A stretch of DNA of 64,000 nucleotides from an uncultured Collinsella sp. (GCA_934654775.1 CAKUGR010000002.1:1-64000), one strand, 5' to 3'. Positions 24,369-34,274 are shown, counted from the stretch's first letter. Program-made: numbers and translations. The notes: generated by a model not told the origin, from the sequence alone.

Positions 24369-25738
24369 TAGCGCGGCTCGCCGATAACGGATCCAGACAG
24401 ATACCAGGTCTTGGCAACGTCAACGTCAACATCGACGATCTTGCCGATCAGCTGATCGATACTGTAGCCCTCGGGGATCGGAGCATGAACGGTCTGATTC
24501 TTGGGACTCTTGCCCAGCAGCACCGCGTCATTCTTTTTGCTCGTACCCTCAATAAGCGCAGGCACAACTGTGTGAAGCTCACCCTGGTTGTACTCGTGCG
24601 CCGTGGTCTCGATAACCTTCACCAGACGGTTAAAGCGCTCAAGAATCACCTCGTGCGGCGTAGGGTCGTCGATCTCGGCGGCCGGAGTACCGGCGCGCTT
24701 GGAATAGATGAACGTATAGGCCTGAGCATAGCGGACCGTCTCGGCAAGGGAGAGCGTCTGCTGAAAGTCTTCCTCGGTCTCGCCGGGGAAGCCCACGATA
24801 ATATCGGTGGAGAGCGCAATATCGGGCATACGGTTACGAATGCGATCGACCAAGCCCAGATAATCCTCGCGCGTATAGCGACGGTTCATCTCTTTAAGAA
24901 TGCGCGTCGAGCCCGACTGAACTGCCAGATGCAGCTGCGGCATGACGGCAGGAGTCTCGGCCATAGCGTCAATAGTCTCGGGCAGCAGGTCCTTGGGGTG
25001 CGAGGACGTAAAGAAGATACGCTCCACACCCGTATCGCCCACGGCGCGCAACAGGTCGGCAAAGCGCGGCTTGCCAAACAGGTCGCGACCATAGGAGTTG
25101 ACGTTTTGACCCAGCAGCGTGATCTCGCGCACGCCCTGGCGCACCAGACCGGTCACCTCGTCGACAATCTCCTCGAAGGGACGGCTCTTTTCGCGACCGC
25201 GCACGTAAGGAACGATGCAATAGGTGCAGAAGTTATTGCAGCCCGTCATAATGGGCACCCAAGCGTGATACTGGGTCTCACGATGCCACGGCATACTCAT
25301 GGCATCCGTGTCCTCGTGCTCATTGGTGCGGATATGACGCTTGCCGTCCAGGAATGCCTCGGCAATGAGCTCCGCCACATGCGCGATAGAATGCGTGCCA
25401 AAGATGACATTGACGTTATCGACATTGGTGAGCAGGCCCTCACCGTCGCGCTGAGCGATGCAGCCGCCGACGGCGACCACGCGCTTGCCGGAAGGCGAAG
25501 GCGGAAGGCTCTTACAAGAGTTGCACTGACCGTACAGACGGGTGTCGGCGGCCTCGCGCACGCAGCACGTCATAAACACGACGATATCGGCGTTCTCGGG
25601 ATCGAGTGCCATGAGACAGCCATATGAGTCGAGCAGGCCACTCACGCGCTCGGAGTCGTGCTGATTCATCTGACAGCCAAAGGTGCGGATAAAGTAGGTT
25701 TTACCGGCAAGAATATCGCGTACGGAACCCTGGTCCAT
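24368..25738 (-). CDS. miaB: tRNA-2-methylthio-N6-dimethylallyladenosine synthase
   Basis: A 456-residue radical-SAM methylthiotransferase that converts i6A37 to ms2i6A37. It has the UPF0004 domain with cluster cysteines (FGCQMNQHDSE, TCCVRE, GGCIAQ), the radical-SAM triad in CNNFCTYC, and a C-terminal TRAM domain. I chose the ATG at 25738 because AGGA precedes it and the added 17 residues of the longer frame are unlike the family. It is one of three MiaB-type enzymes in the window (also rimO and mtaB). Confidence 0.96.
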   Translation of the reverse strand: MDQGSVRDILAGKTYFIRTFGCQMNQHDSERVSGLLDSYGCLMALDPENADIVVFMTCCVREAADTRLYGQCNSCKSLPPSPSGKRVVAVGGCIAQRDGEGLLTNVDNVNVIFGTHSIAHVAELIAEAFLDGKRHIRTNEHEDTDAMSMPWHRETQYHAWVPIMTGCNNFCTYCIVPYVRGREKSRPFEEIVDEVTGLVRQGVREITLLGQNVNSYGRDLFGKPRFADLLRAVGDTGVERIFFTSSHPKDLLPETIDAMAETPAVMPQLHLAVQSGSTRILKEMNRRYTREDYLGLVDRIRNRMPDIALSTDIIVGFPGETEEDFQQTLSLAETVRYAQAYTFIYSKRAGTPAAEIDDPTPHEVILERFNRLVKVIETTAHEYNQGELHTVVPALIEGTSKKNDAVLLGKSPKNQTVHAPIPEGYSIDQLIGKIVDVDVDVAKTWYLSGSVIGEPR

Positions 25739-25801
25739 GTGTATAAGTCCTAACGAGGTGGAATAGGCGGAATCAAAGAGGGCGGGCAAAGAGTAAACAC
25801 T

Positions 25802-26119
25802 CTACGCCACAGGCTTAACGTCGTCCATCACAACGTTATCCATAGCAGCTCGATTAATCTGATGAACGTAAATAGAAAGACGGATGGCCGTGCGCGACTC
25901 CCCGTTGATGAGGATGTCGGAGAACACCGGCGCGCAGGAAATATCAAACCCGGTCGGAATCAAAAATCCGCGTGCAATGGCCACAGCCTTAATGGCCTGG
26001 TTGACGGCGCCCGCGCCGACGCACTGAATGTTGACGGGAACACCATCTTTGACCATGCCGGCAATGGCGCCGGCAACGGACGCGGGCGACGATTTGCTTG
26101 ATACCTTCAGGCAATCCAT
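25802..26119 (-). CDS. spoVS: SpoVS-like protein
   Basis: A 105-residue protein of the SpoVS (Alba-like) family, with KVSSKSSPASVAGAIAGM, IQCVGAGAVNQAIKAVAIARG and INGESRTAIRL. In Bacillus SpoVS is needed for sporulation stage V. Coriobacteria do not form spores, so a different nucleic-acid-binding role is likely. The start was chosen at the ATG after CAGGAG. It sits between the GHKL ATPase gene and miaB; Bacillus also has rny-ymdB-spoVS upstream of miaB. Confidence 0.93.
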   Translation of the reverse strand: MDCLKVSSKSSPASVAGAIAGMVKDGVPVNIQCVGAGAVNQAIKAVAIARGFLIPTGFDISCAPVFSDILINGESRTAIRLSIYVHQINRAAMDNVVMDDVKPVA

Positions 26120-26193
26120 GAAGAAACTCCTGCGTTTAAAAGTACGTTTTAACTGCAATAACTGTATCGTACCGAACGGACTCGGTAAAGATG

Positions 26194-27279
26194 CTATTCC
26201 TCTTTGGCAAGATCGAACGTCACGGTAATACGATCACGCGAAACACGAATCTTGGGGTCGCCGCAGAGGTTGAGATAGTACCGCGAGGCAAGATCGTTAA
26301 AGTCGCGCTCCACTGCTCGCGAGAACTGCGCCATATCGTCCTTGGCAATACGCAGCCCGCGACGATCCTTGGCAAGATCGACCGGAGCAGACGCATGTGA
26401 GGACGAATCACGCTCGCGTAGCAGGCGTGCGGTCACACCGCGAACGGGCTTAATCTGGCCCGCCAAGATACGGTGCGCCGTACGCTCGGACATCTCAAGG
26501 CCCAAACCAGAACAGATACGGATAAAGTCTTCCGCATCCGAAGCAAGACCAAGACGATCGACCACGGGAAGCTCGGCTTCGTCATCGATAAACAAAAGAC
26601 GAGAAGCATCGAGACGACTGGACGCCTGCGCATGCAGCGTCGCGGCGATCTCGGACGGAGACCCCAGATAGACATCACAGGCGCGCAGCTCCTCGAGGGC
26701 AAACTCGCAGGCGGCGCGAATGATGTTGTGAGGGCCACGGGCGCAGACATAGTGGCCGTCCTCGTCCTTCACGGCCTGAGGCCAGCTGGACTGATCGGCG
26801 CGCTCGCCAAGGCGGTCGGTAGCGACGCTCACCTTAAAGACCGAGCCAAGGTCAACATCCGACGCAACAACGCGTGCCTCATCGGTGTTCTGCTTAATCG
26901 AGAACAATGCCATGCCTCGACCGTGAACGCCCCAACGGTCCATCTTCATGCTCTCGAGCTTGGAGGTAACGCGGGCATCGAAGATGCGTTCCTGCATATC
27001 CTGCGGAACGCCCGAGCCGTTGTCCAGAAAGACGAGCGTACGAACGCCATCTTCCTTAGTCGTGGCGAGATAGACCTTGTCAGCGCCGGCATCACGAGCG
27101 TTCCGCAGCATTTCGATAACAATATCCTCGACATGCTGGATGTCGTGCTTTGCTTGGCGCCGCTCGGCCTCCGAAACGCGGAGGCGGACATACCCCTCGC
27201 CAAGGTTCTCCTCGACGCGAAGGTTGCCCTCCCCCGACATCGACGCGATAAATGAGATGAGCTCGTTCGCGTCGTTCAT
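26194..27279 (-). CDS. Stand-alone GHKL (HATPase) protein, unknown function
   Basis: A 361-residue soluble protein. Residues 30-155 form a GHKL ATP-binding domain with N box (MLRNARDAGADKV), DNGSGVP and the lid glycines in VHGRGMALFSI. There is no phosphoacceptor histidine, membrane helix or HAMP domain, so it is not a standard kinase. The Asn box and lid resemble MutL, Hsp90 or topoisomerase-type ATPases. The rest is mostly helical, with no domain I know. It lies between rny and spoVS, one base after the rny stop region, in the slot held by ymdB in Bacillus. Confidence 0.8.
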   Translation of the reverse strand: MNDANELISFIASMSGEGNLRVEENLGEGYVRLRVSEAERRQAKHDIQHVEDIVIEMLRNARDAGADKVYLATTKEDGVRTLVFLDNGSGVPQDMQERIFDARVTSKLESMKMDRWGVHGRGMALFSIKQNTDEARVVASDVDLGSVFKVSVATDRLGERADQSSWPQAVKDEDGHYVCARGPHNIIRAACEFALEELRACDVYLGSPSEIAATLHAQASSRLDASRLLFIDDEAELPVVDRLGLASDAEDFIRICSGLGLEMSERTAHRILAGQIKPVRGVTARLLRERDSSSHASAPVDLAKDRRGLRIAKDDMAQFSRAVERDFNDLASRYYLNLCGDPKIRVSRDRITVTFDLAKEE

Positions 27280-27280
27280 G

Positions 27281-28837
27281 TTATTTAGCGATATCGACAG
27301 CGCGGCTCTCGCGAATCACGACAACGCGCACCTGACCGGGATATTCCATCTCTTCCTCGATCTGATGGGCGATGTCATGAGCCAAGACCGTGGACTGAGC
27401 ATCGGAAATCTTGTCCGGCTGAACCATGACGTGGACCTCGCGACCAGCCTGCATGGCATAGGTACGCTCGACGCCGTCATGGGAGTTGGCGATCTCCTCG
27501 AGCTTCTCCAGACGTTTAATGTAGTTCTCAGCCGACTCGCGACGAGCACCGGGACGAGAGGCGGAAACGGCATCGGCAGCCTGAACCAGAACATCGAGCA
27601 CCGTATTGGGATCGACGTCGGCGTGGTGAGCCTCGATAGCGTGGACGATAACGGGCTTCTCGCCATAGCGACGGGCAAGCTCGGCACCAATGACGGCATG
27701 TGGGCCCTCGACGTCGTGGTCGATAGCCTTGCCCAGATCGTGCAGCAGGCCGGCGCGCTTGGCAGTCACAACGTCCAGGCCAAGCTCAGAAGCCATCACG
27801 CCGCAGAGGTCGGAGACCTCGAGAGAGTGCTGGAGCACGTTCTGGCCAAACGAAGTGCGGTAACGCAGGGCGCCCAGGGTCTTAACGATCTCGGGGTGCA
27901 GGTCGTGGATGCCGGTATCGAAGGCAGCCTGCTCGCCAGCCTCGCGCACGCGCTGCTGAACCAGATCGGCGGCCTTGTGGTACATCTCCTCGATGCGGGC
28001 GGGGTGAATGCGGCCGTCGGCAATGAGGTTCTCAAGGGCAACGCGGGCAGTCTCGCGACGGACCGGGTCGAAGCTCGAGAGCACGACGGTCTCGGGCGTG
28101 TCGTCGATCACGAGATTGACGCCGGAAACCTGCTCGAAGGTGCGGATGTTGCGACCCTCGCGGCCGATAATGCGACCTTTGAGGTCGTCAGAGGGAATAT
28201 GCACGGAGGTAACGGTGACCTCGGCGGTGTGGTCGGCGGCGCAACGCTGAATCGCCAGGGAGAGGATCTCCTGAGCGGTCTTGTGGCACTCGGCGCGAAC
28301 CTGCTGCTCGGACTCGCGGATAATCGTGGCGGCCTCGTGGGTAACCTCGCCGCGAACCTTATCGAGAAGCTCCTTGTGGGCGTCCTCGCGGGTCAGGTCG
28401 GCGATACGCTCGAGCTCGGAGGTCTGCTTGGCGCAGAGCTCCTCAAGCTCGCGAGAGCGCTTCTCGACCTGACCGGCCTGGCTGGAAAGCTGGTGCTCAC
28501 GCTTGTCGAGGGCATCGTTGCGGCGATCGAGGGACTCCTCGCGCTGCATCACGCGGTTCTCAAGCGTACGGATCTCGTTCTTACGCTGCTTGTCCTCGGC
28601 CTCGGCGGCCTGCTTGTTCTTGATAATCTCTTCTTTGGCCTCGAGCAGAGCCTCTTTTTTGAGGGTCTCGGCCTGGCGCTTTGCATCGCCGATTAGGGAC
28701 TCAGCCTGTGCATGTGCCGACTGGATCTTTTCGTCGGCCTCGTGAAGACTACCCTGCTTGGCGGTGCGCATGTAGGCAATGGCGGCGATGGCACCCAAAA
28801 CGATGCCAACGAGCGCTGCGATGATAGGCATGCTCAC
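27281..28837 (-). CDS. rny: Ribonuclease Y
   Basis: A 518-residue membrane-tethered endonuclease that starts mRNA decay. It has one N-terminal membrane helix (residues 3-22), a long coiled coil (about 30-200), a KH domain ([13 protein letters not shown]), and an HD domain with [20 protein letters not shown] precedes the ATG. It heads the operon rny-GHKL-spoVS. Other RNA-decay enzymes (rnj, pnp) lie in the same window. Confidence 0.97.
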   Translation of the reverse strand: MSMPIIAALVGIVLGAIAAIAYMRTAKQGSLHEADEKIQSAHAQAESLIGDAKRQAETLKKEALLEAKEEIIKNKQAAEAEDKQRKNEIRTLENRVMQREESLDRRNDALDKREHQLSSQAGQVEKRSRELEELCAKQTSELERIADLTREDAHKELLDKVRGEVTHEAATIIRESEQQVRAECHKTAQEILSLAIQRCAADHTAEVTVTSVHIPSDDLKGRIIGREGRNIRTFEQVSGVNLVIDDTPETVVLSSFDPVRRETARVALENLIADGRIHPARIEEMYHKAADLVQQRVREAGEQAAFDTGIHDLHPEIVKTLGALRYRTSFGQNVLQHSLEVSDLCGVMASELGLDVVTAKRAGLLHDLGKAIDHDVEGPHAVIGAELARRYGEKPVIVHAIEAHHADVDPNTVLDVLVQAADAVSASRPGARRESAENYIKRLEKLEEIANSHDGVERTYAMQAGREVHVMVQPDKISDAQSTVLAHDIAHQIEEEMEYPGQVRVVVIRESRAVDIAK

Positions 28838-29099
28838 TCCTTTTTATGGATTCGTTACACAACAAAGCGAACCGTCCTTACGAACGGCTCGCGACATTTG
28901 AGTAATATGGGCGCAGCTTATGCGGGTCGGATACAGATAGACATATAAACAAACTCATCAAAGATGAGCACATATCACAAAGCAAATGACAGTGTTTATC
29001 GTACGTTGAACCGCAACAGCTGTCAAATAAATGGACCCAGTACGGCGTCTAAAACACGGTGAACGGCTGGTACGCAAAACGCATGCTTCTAGCATGTGT
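28838..29099. promoter_or_regulatory. Promoter and 5' leader region of rny
   Basis: A 262-base AT-rich gap. A hairpin, GCGAACCGT (28867-28875) with ACGGCTCGC (28884-28892, one mismatch), lies in the leader just upstream of the rny ribosome site. No gene is supported. Confidence 0.45.
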
Positions 29100-29792
29100 C
29101 TAAACTGCACATTCCTCACGTTCGGCATCGAGACGCGCCTTAACGGCATCGGCGGCAATGTGGTACGAAAAGCCCTTGCCCATCAAAAACCGGACGAGCT
29201 TTTCGAATCCACGCGTCTCGGGAACACGACGCTTCGCGAGTAAAGCCGATGCGCGAGCCAAATCGTCCTCCACGGCAAAATAATCCTCGGGATAGCCGGG
29301 GATATCATCGAGTACGACATGACGGCGCTTAAGCTCGGTCTCAATCTTGCGCTGTCCCCAGCCGCGTCGTTTGCGTTCCTCGATAAAGTACGAACAAAAG
29401 CGGTTCTCATCTAAAAAGCGATACTCAGTGGCACGCTGGACGGCAAAATCAATTGCGGGCTGGCGAAATCCGTAACGAGCCAGCTTGTCACGGACCTCAC
29501 CCGTGGCATGGTCGCGGCGCGACAGCATCTCAGTCACCATGGTAAGCGCGCATTTACGCTCAATGAGCTGCACCGCCTCGCGAAACTCATCCCAATCGCA
29601 GGGGAGATCAGGGCGATTTTTAAGGAACAGGCGCGCGACACGAACAGGAATCCAGATGGATCGTTCAAAACCGCCCTCGAGCTCACAGTCGATATGTGCA
29701 CAAGGCTTTTTTGATGCATACCCACTCGAAAACGAGGAGGCCGCCTTCTTATCGGGAAAGACGACCGTTGCCTCGGTCACCGTATACGACAT
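29100..29792 (-). CDS. recX: RecX regulatory protein
   Basis: A 230-residue helical protein that binds RecA filaments and limits their activity. It shows RecX three-helix repeats (LSRRDHATGEVRDKL, YRFLDENRFCSYFIEER, GWGQRKIETELKRR). It follows recA by 11 bases and must be co-transcribed with it. The N-terminal 70 residues are a less conserved extension. Confidence 0.9.
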   Translation of the reverse strand: MSYTVTEATVVFPDKKAASSFSSGYASKKPCAHIDCELEGGFERSIWIPVRVARLFLKNRPDLPCDWDEFREAVQLIERKCALTMVTEMLSRRDHATGEVRDKLARYGFRQPAIDFAVQRATEYRFLDENRFCSYFIEERKRRGWGQRKIETELKRRHVVLDDIPGYPEDYFAVEDDLARASALLAKRRVPETRGFEKLVRFLMGKGFSYHIAADAVKARLDAEREECAV

Positions 29793-29803
29793 GAGGGTAT
29801 CCG

Positions 29804-30952
29804 CTACTCGTCATCATCATCGAGCATCGCGGAGCCATCGATGGCGTAAAGCTCATCGAACTCCCCAGTTTCGGGCTGATCGGTCAGCTCGACCTCGGAC
29901 GGAGCATCGTCATCAAACTCAAGCCCGCAGGCGAGGCGAACCTTATGCTCGATCTCATCAGCACAATCGGGGTGTTCGCGCAGGAAGGCCTTAGCGGCCT
30001 CGCGACCATTACCGAGCTTATCCTCACCGTAAGCAAACCAAGAGCCCATCTTTTTGCAGATACCGCACTCGACGGCCATGTCAAGAATCGAGCCCTCCTT
30101 GGAGATGCCTGTGCCGTACATGATGTCGAACTCGGCAGAGCGGAACGGAGCGGCCACCTTGTTCTTAACGACCTTGGCACGCACACGATTGCCGATAACC
30201 TCGTCCTTGAGCTTGATGCTGTCGATGCGGCGAATATCGATGCGCACCGACGAGAAGAACTTGAGGGCGCGGCCGCCCGTCGTAGTCTCGGGGTTGCCGA
30301 ACATGACGCCGATCTTCTCGCGCAGCTGGTTAATGAAGATGCAGGTCGTTTTAGATTTGGCGAGTGAGCCGGCGAGCTTACGAAGCGCCTGACTCATCAG
30401 ACGGGCTTGAAGGCCGACCGTAGTATCGCCGATCTCGCCCTCGATCTCGGCACGCGGGGTCAAAGCGGCGACAGAGTCGACGACGATGGCATCGATGGCA
30501 CCAGAGCGCACGAGCATGTCGACGATCTCGAGCGCCTGCTCACCCGTATCGGGCTGGGAAATGAGGACCTCGTCGATGTCCACGCCGATACGTGCGGCAT
30601 ACGTGGGATCGAGCGCGTGCTCGGCATCAATAAATGCCACGACGCCGCCCATAGCCTGGGCCTCTGCCAAAATCTCGAGCGAAAGCGTTGTCTTACCGGA
30701 GGACTCGGGACCGTAAATCTCGACGATACGGCCGCGCGGCACACCGCCGATGCCCAGAGCAGCATCGAGGGCTAGGGCGCCCGTGGGAATGGCCTCGACC
30801 TCGAGCTCGGGACCACCGTCGCCGTACCTCATGATGGAACCCTGGCCGAATTTCTTCTCGATCTCGGCCTTGGTGGTGGCGATCATCTCATCGCGCTCTT
30901 TACCCGTCGTGCGAGCATGAACGGTACGTACGGGACCTGAATTCTTGGCCAT
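29804..30952 (-). CDS. recA: Recombinase RecA
   Basis: A 382-residue strand-exchange ATPase that also triggers LexA cleavage. It has Walker A (GPESSGKTT), the FGQGSIM start of the core, Walker B ([10 protein letters not shown]) and the L2 loop ([10 protein letters not shown]). The tail is acidic (ending DDDDE), as usual. I chose the ATG at 30952 after GAGGAGGG; the longer frame would include the promoter. An SOS box lies between good -35 and -10 elements, and TTTGGTC repeats lie further upstream. Confidence 0.98.
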   Translation of the reverse strand: MAKNSGPVRTVHARTTGKERDEMIATTKAEIEKKFGQGSIMRYGDGGPELEVEAIPTGALALDAALGIGGVPRGRIVEIYGPESSGKTTLSLEILAEAQAMGGVVAFIDAEHALDPTYAARIGVDIDEVLISQPDTGEQALEIVDMLVRSGAIDAIVVDSVAALTPRAEIEGEIGDTTVGLQARLMSQALRKLAGSLAKSKTTCIFINQLREKIGVMFGNPETTTGGRALKFFSSVRIDIRRIDSIKLKDEVIGNRVRAKVVKNKVAAPFRSAEFDIMYGTGISKEGSILDMAVECGICKKMGSWFAYGEDKLGNGREAAKAFLREHPDCADEIEHKVRLACGLEFDDDAPSEVELTDQPETGEFDELYAIDGSAMLDDDDE

Positions 30953-30983
30953 GAATAGCCCTCCTCTTAACATCCTGCATCGA

Positions 30984-31012
30984 TAATAAACGAACGGCTG
31001 TTCGTGGTCAAC
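30984..31012 (-). promoter_or_regulatory. recA promoter with embedded SOS box
   Basis: On the minus strand, TTGACC (31012-31007) and TATTAT (30989-30984) are separated by exactly 17 bases. The SOS box CGAACGGCTGTTCG (30992-31005), a full palindromic match to the consensus, fills the spacer, so LexA would block polymerase directly. Confidence 0.85.
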
Positions 31013-31052
31013 CATTCAGATAAATCATATGCAGCTGACCTTTCCAAAACCC

Positions 31053-31103
31053 AACCAAACGCCGACCAAACACTGACCAAATGCTTGACCGCAGACGACC
31101 AAA
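31053..31103 (-). promoter_or_regulatory. Helically phased TTTGGTC repeats upstream of recA
   Basis: Read on the plus strand, AACCAAA (31053) and GACCAAA (31064, 31075, 31097) start 11, 11 and 22 bases apart, with a partial GACC near 31087. They lie 40-90 bases upstream of the recA -35 element, an activator-like position. The 18-base pattern at 31053-31070 recurs upstream of comEA. Confidence 0.5.
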
Positions 31104-31178
31104 AAATGACAGATACAGCAAAACCTTGCCTGCCACCTGCGAAAAGAGCAAATTCGCCAGAGGTCCCTATCTCCACAA

Positions 31179-31202
31179 TTAAGGGGCCCGGAGGCCCCTT
31201 AA
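31179..31202 (-). terminator. Terminator after cinA
   Basis: TTAAGGGGCC (31179-31188) and GGCCCCTTAA (31193-31202) are perfect arms with a 4-nt loop, eight bases past the cinA stop codon. Confidence 0.85.
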
Positions 31203-31209
31203 AACACGT

Positions 31210-31740
31210 CTATTCCATAGAATGAAGCACGCACAAAATGCGACCCAATGCCTCCGCGACCGCAAGGGCACGAACGCACGAACGATCGCCCTCATAGTGA
31301 CAACGAATGGAGTCCACGATCGGCACTCCCCCATCGGCCGAGCGATACGCCCAGCCAATATAAAAGGTTCCAGCCGGATCGTCCTCGGTGCCTCCACCGG
31401 GGCCGGCATAGCCCGTCGCGCTCACGGCAATATCGCTCTGGTACAGCTCCAGCGAACCGGCAGCCATCTCGCGTGCCGTCTGATACGACACCGCGGTATA
31501 ACGGTCGAGCGTCTCTTGTTCAACGCCGAGCACGCGATGCTTAATCTCGTCGCAGTACGTCACCGCACCGCCGCGCAGCACCGCCGAGGCACCCGGGATA
31601 TCGGCGATCGTCGAGGCGATCATACCCGCTGTCAGAGATTCAGCCGTCGAAACCGTCACACCACGAACGCTTGCACGCTCGACAATATCGCGTGCGAGCT
31701 CTTCATTGTGCGCGGCAATCTGCTCAAATGATTCCGTCAT
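31210..31740 (-). CDS. CinA C-terminal domain protein, nicotinamide-nucleotide amidase
   Basis: A 176-residue stand-alone PncC-type protein, which deamidates NMN in pyridine nucleotide recycling. Motifs are STAESLTAGMIAS, GGAVTYCDEIKHRVLGV, AVSATGYAGPGG and GTFYIGWA. The N-terminal COG1058 domain of full CinA is absent, so the competence link of full-length CinA cannot be assumed. It lies between pgsA and recA, as full cinA does in Bacillus. Confidence 0.93.
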   Translation of the reverse strand: MTESFEQIAAHNEELARDIVERASVRGVTVSTAESLTAGMIASTIADIPGASAVLRGGAVTYCDEIKHRVLGVEQETLDRYTAVSYQTAREMAAGSLELYQSDIAVSATGYAGPGGGTEDDPAGTFYIGWAYRSADGGVPIVDSIRCHYEGDRSCVRALAVAEALGRILCVLHSME

Positions 31741-31752
31741 GCCTACCAGGAC

Positions 31753-32391
31753 CTAGACCGAAAAGACGATCTTGCGGCAGTTCCAGAAGTACTGGGCGCC
31801 CGAGATAACGGTCAGGACAACGGCAACGGCGTACAGGAAGCGCGACACCGAGTAGATGCCGAGCGTCAGCGCCACCGGGCCAAGGTGCAAGCCGGCCATC
31901 GCAAAGACGCACAGATAGCCGCAGATGGAAACCATCGTAGTCGCCGTCTTGTACTTTCCGAGCTTATCGGCCGCAACGACCACGCCGGCAGCGCTCGCGA
32001 CCATGCGCAGAGCGCTCACCAACAGCTCGCGGAACAGGATGATAAACACAGACCACACGCTAACGGCACCAAAGTCCAAGAACAGCAGCAAGGCCGAAAA
32101 CACGAGCAGCTTATCGGCAATGGGATCCAAAAACTTACCGAAGTCGGTAATCTCGTTGCGCGATCGGGCCAGATAGCCGTCAACTTTATCGGTGCACGAC
32201 AGAATGACGTACAGAATAAAGGCGGCGGCGGCGAACAGGCCGTCGAAGGTGCTCCAATCCGTACCGGCAACGCTCGTGTGAGACAGCGCCGACACGATCA
32301 TGAACACCGGAATAAAGACGATGCGCACGCACGTCACGATGTTGGCGGGCGTCCAAACACTCGTCAGTTCCTTATTGCTCTCGTTAGCCAC
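31753..32391 (-). CDS. pgsA: CDP-diacylglycerol-glycerol-3-phosphate 3-phosphatidyltransferase
   Basis: A 212-residue membrane enzyme that makes phosphatidylglycerol phosphate. The signature D-x2-DG-x2-AR-x8-G-x3-D-x3-D begins at TDKVDGYLARS. Membrane helices span most of the remaining length. It overlaps nothing but lies 9 bases after rimO and 12 before cinA. It is the better candidate for the main PgsA; the protein at 10803 is a second family member. Confidence 0.92.
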   Translation of the reverse strand: MANESNKELTSVWTPANIVTCVRIVFIPVFMIVSALSHTSVAGTDWSTFDGLFAAAAFILYVILSCTDKVDGYLARSRNEITDFGKFLDPIADKLLVFSALLLFLDFGAVSVWSVFIILFRELLVSALRMVASAAGVVVAADKLGKYKTATTMVSICGYLCVFAMAGLHLGPVALTLGIYSVSRFLYAVAVVLTVISGAQYFWNCRKIVFSV

Positions 32392-32400
32392 GACGCTCTC

Positions 32401-33750
32401 CTACTCCACAACATGACCGATTAGCTCGTAGCAGAAGCTATCGGTAAACTCGACCGTCAGAATATCGCCCACGGATGCCTCGCTGGCATCCAGGTGCACC
32501 GCACCATCGGAATCGGGCGCCTGGAACCAGGCATGTCCGATGAGCTCGGAACCGTCCTCGGTCTCCTCGATACCGTCGACAATCACCTGGGCGCGCTCGC
32601 CCACGTGCGCGGCAGTCGCGGCAAAGCCGAGCGACTCGGCCAGATCCATAGCCTCCTGGGCGCGCTCGAGCTTAACCTCTTCATCGACCTGACCTTCCAT
32701 CTTGGCGGCCAGGCTGCCCTCCTCACGCGAGTAGGCAAAGACGCTCGTGTAGTCAAAGCCGACGGTGTCCATAAAGTCGATAAGATTGCGGAACTCGTCG
32801 TCGGTCTCGGTCGGGAAGCCGACCATAGCCGTGGAGCGAATCACGATACCGGGGATACGCTCGCGCAGGTCGCGGAACAGGTCCTCGAGCTCCTGACGCG
32901 AACCGGAGCGACGCATGGCCTTGAGGATGCGAGCGTCGCAGTGCTGCACGGGGATATCGATATAGGGCAACACCTCGGGCGTATCGCGAATGGTCTCGAT
33001 AAGCTCGTCGGTCATGCCCTCGGGCTGCAGGTAGAGTACGCGGACCCACACGTTATGAGGACGCACCGCCTCAGCAACGGCCTGCAGCAGCTGCGCCAGA
33101 TTGCGCGGCGCGCCCTCGGCGAGGTCCTCGTCGGCAAAGTCGGTACCCCAGATGCCCGTGTCCTGACCGATCAGAACGATCTCGCGCACACCACCGGCGA
33201 CCAGGTCGCGTACCTCAGAGATAATGCTCTCGGCATTGCGCGAGTGATAACGACCGCGGATATAAGGGATCATGCAGAAGCTGCAGAAGCGGTTGCAGCC
33301 ATCGGAGATCTTGACGTAGGCGACAGCGCCCTCGACGGTACGCTTGACCTGCGGAATATAGGCGGCAATCTCGCGCTTCACGCCCAGCACGTCATCGACG
33401 ACCGCCACGATGCCGTCTTCCTCGTCGGCCTTCACAAAGGCCGCGACCTCGGGCAGCTCGTCGGGCAGGTCATCGCCGTAGCGTGACGGCACGCAGCCGC
33501 ACATGACGATCGGGCAGGAACGTACGCCGTCCTGCACCTCGTTGGCAAGCTCGAGCGTGGTCTCGATGCTCTCGGACGTTGCAGAGGCAAGAAACGAGCA
33601 CGTATTGACGATGGCGATATCGGCATCCTGCGGATCGAATGCCTCCTCGTAGCCCGCGGCGGTCAGCAGCGAACGCATACGGTCGGTATCGACCTCGTTC
33701 TTGGCGCACCCGAGGGTGATATAGAGCACGGAGCCCAACGGAGTATCCAT
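32401..33750 (-). CDS. rimO: Ribosomal protein S12 methylthiotransferase RimO
   Basis: A 449-residue radical-SAM enzyme that methylthiolates an aspartate in S12. It opens with VLYITLGCAKNEVDTDRM, which separates RimO from MiaB, has CNRFCSFC for the radical-SAM cluster, and ends in a TRAM domain. It is upstream of pgsA and downstream of yajQ by 26 bases. Confidence 0.96.
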   Translation of the reverse strand: MDTPLGSVLYITLGCAKNEVDTDRMRSLLTAAGYEEAFDPQDADIAIVNTCSFLASATSESIETTLELANEVQDGVRSCPIVMCGCVPSRYGDDLPDELPEVAAFVKADEEDGIVAVVDDVLGVKREIAAYIPQVKRTVEGAVAYVKISDGCNRFCSFCMIPYIRGRYHSRNAESIISEVRDLVAGGVREIVLIGQDTGIWGTDFADEDLAEGAPRNLAQLLQAVAEAVRPHNVWVRVLYLQPEGMTDELIETIRDTPEVLPYIDIPVQHCDARILKAMRRSGSRQELEDLFRDLRERIPGIVIRSTAMVGFPTETDDEFRNLIDFMDTVGFDYTSVFAYSREEGSLAAKMEGQVDEEVKLERAQEAMDLAESLGFAATAAHVGERAQVIVDGIEETEDGSELIGHAWFQAPDSDGAVHLDASEASVGDILTVEFTDSFCYELIGHVVE

Positions 33751-33776
33751 GTTGGAGAGCGGTCCTTTCGAATGAA

Positions 33777-34274
33777 TTAGCGGTAGTTGGTGAACTGCAG
33801 CGGCTGGCCGTAGTCCTGGTCGCGCAGGAACTGGATCACGGTCTGCAGCGCATCCTTGGAAGCCGAGGAAACGCGCAGCTTATCAGCCTCAATCGTCACC
33901 TTGACCTTAAGCTTTTGATCCTTAATATCCTTGTTGATCTTCTTGGCGGTCGCCTGGTCGATGCCCTCGACGATGTGGCCGAGCACGCGCACAGTGCCGC
34001 CGGAGGCAGCCTGAGGCGCATCCCAGGACACGGCCTTAAGATCGATGCCGCGCTTGATGAGCTTAGAGATCAGCACGTCGATGATTTGCTTGGAGACAAA
34101 GTCGGCCGGGGCGCTGATCGTAAAGAGCTTGTCGCCCTTCGAGAGCTCGATGGTGGCGCCGGAGTCCTTCAGGTCGTAGCGCTGGGAAATCTCGCGCGCG
34201 GTCTGCCGGAAGGCATTGTCGACCTCCTGCATATTGACCTCGGACACAACGTCGAAGCTGGAATCTTTAGCCAT
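33777..34274 (-). CDS. YajQ family nucleotide-binding protein
   Basis: A 165-residue protein opening DSSFDVVSEVNMQEVDNA, the YajQ hallmark, with two ferredoxin-like halves. In Xanthomonas a relative binds cyclic di-GMP; its role here is unknown. It lies 26 bases after the rodZ-like gene with ATGAACC preceded by GAAAGGA. Confidence 0.93.
   Translation of the reverse strand: MAKDSSFDVVSEVNMQEVDNAFRQTAREISQRYDLKDSGATIELSKGDKLFTISAPADFVSKQIIDVLISKLIKRGIDLKAVSWDAPQAASGGTVRVLGHIVEGIDQATAKKINKDIKDQKLKVKVTIEADKLRVSSASKDALQTVIQFLRDQDYGQPLQFTNYR

Noticed and set aside
27077..28696. A plus-strand open frame of 539 codons
   Set aside because: It is the antisense shadow of rny and the GHKL gene. The encoded sequence is low-complexity and unrelated to any family.
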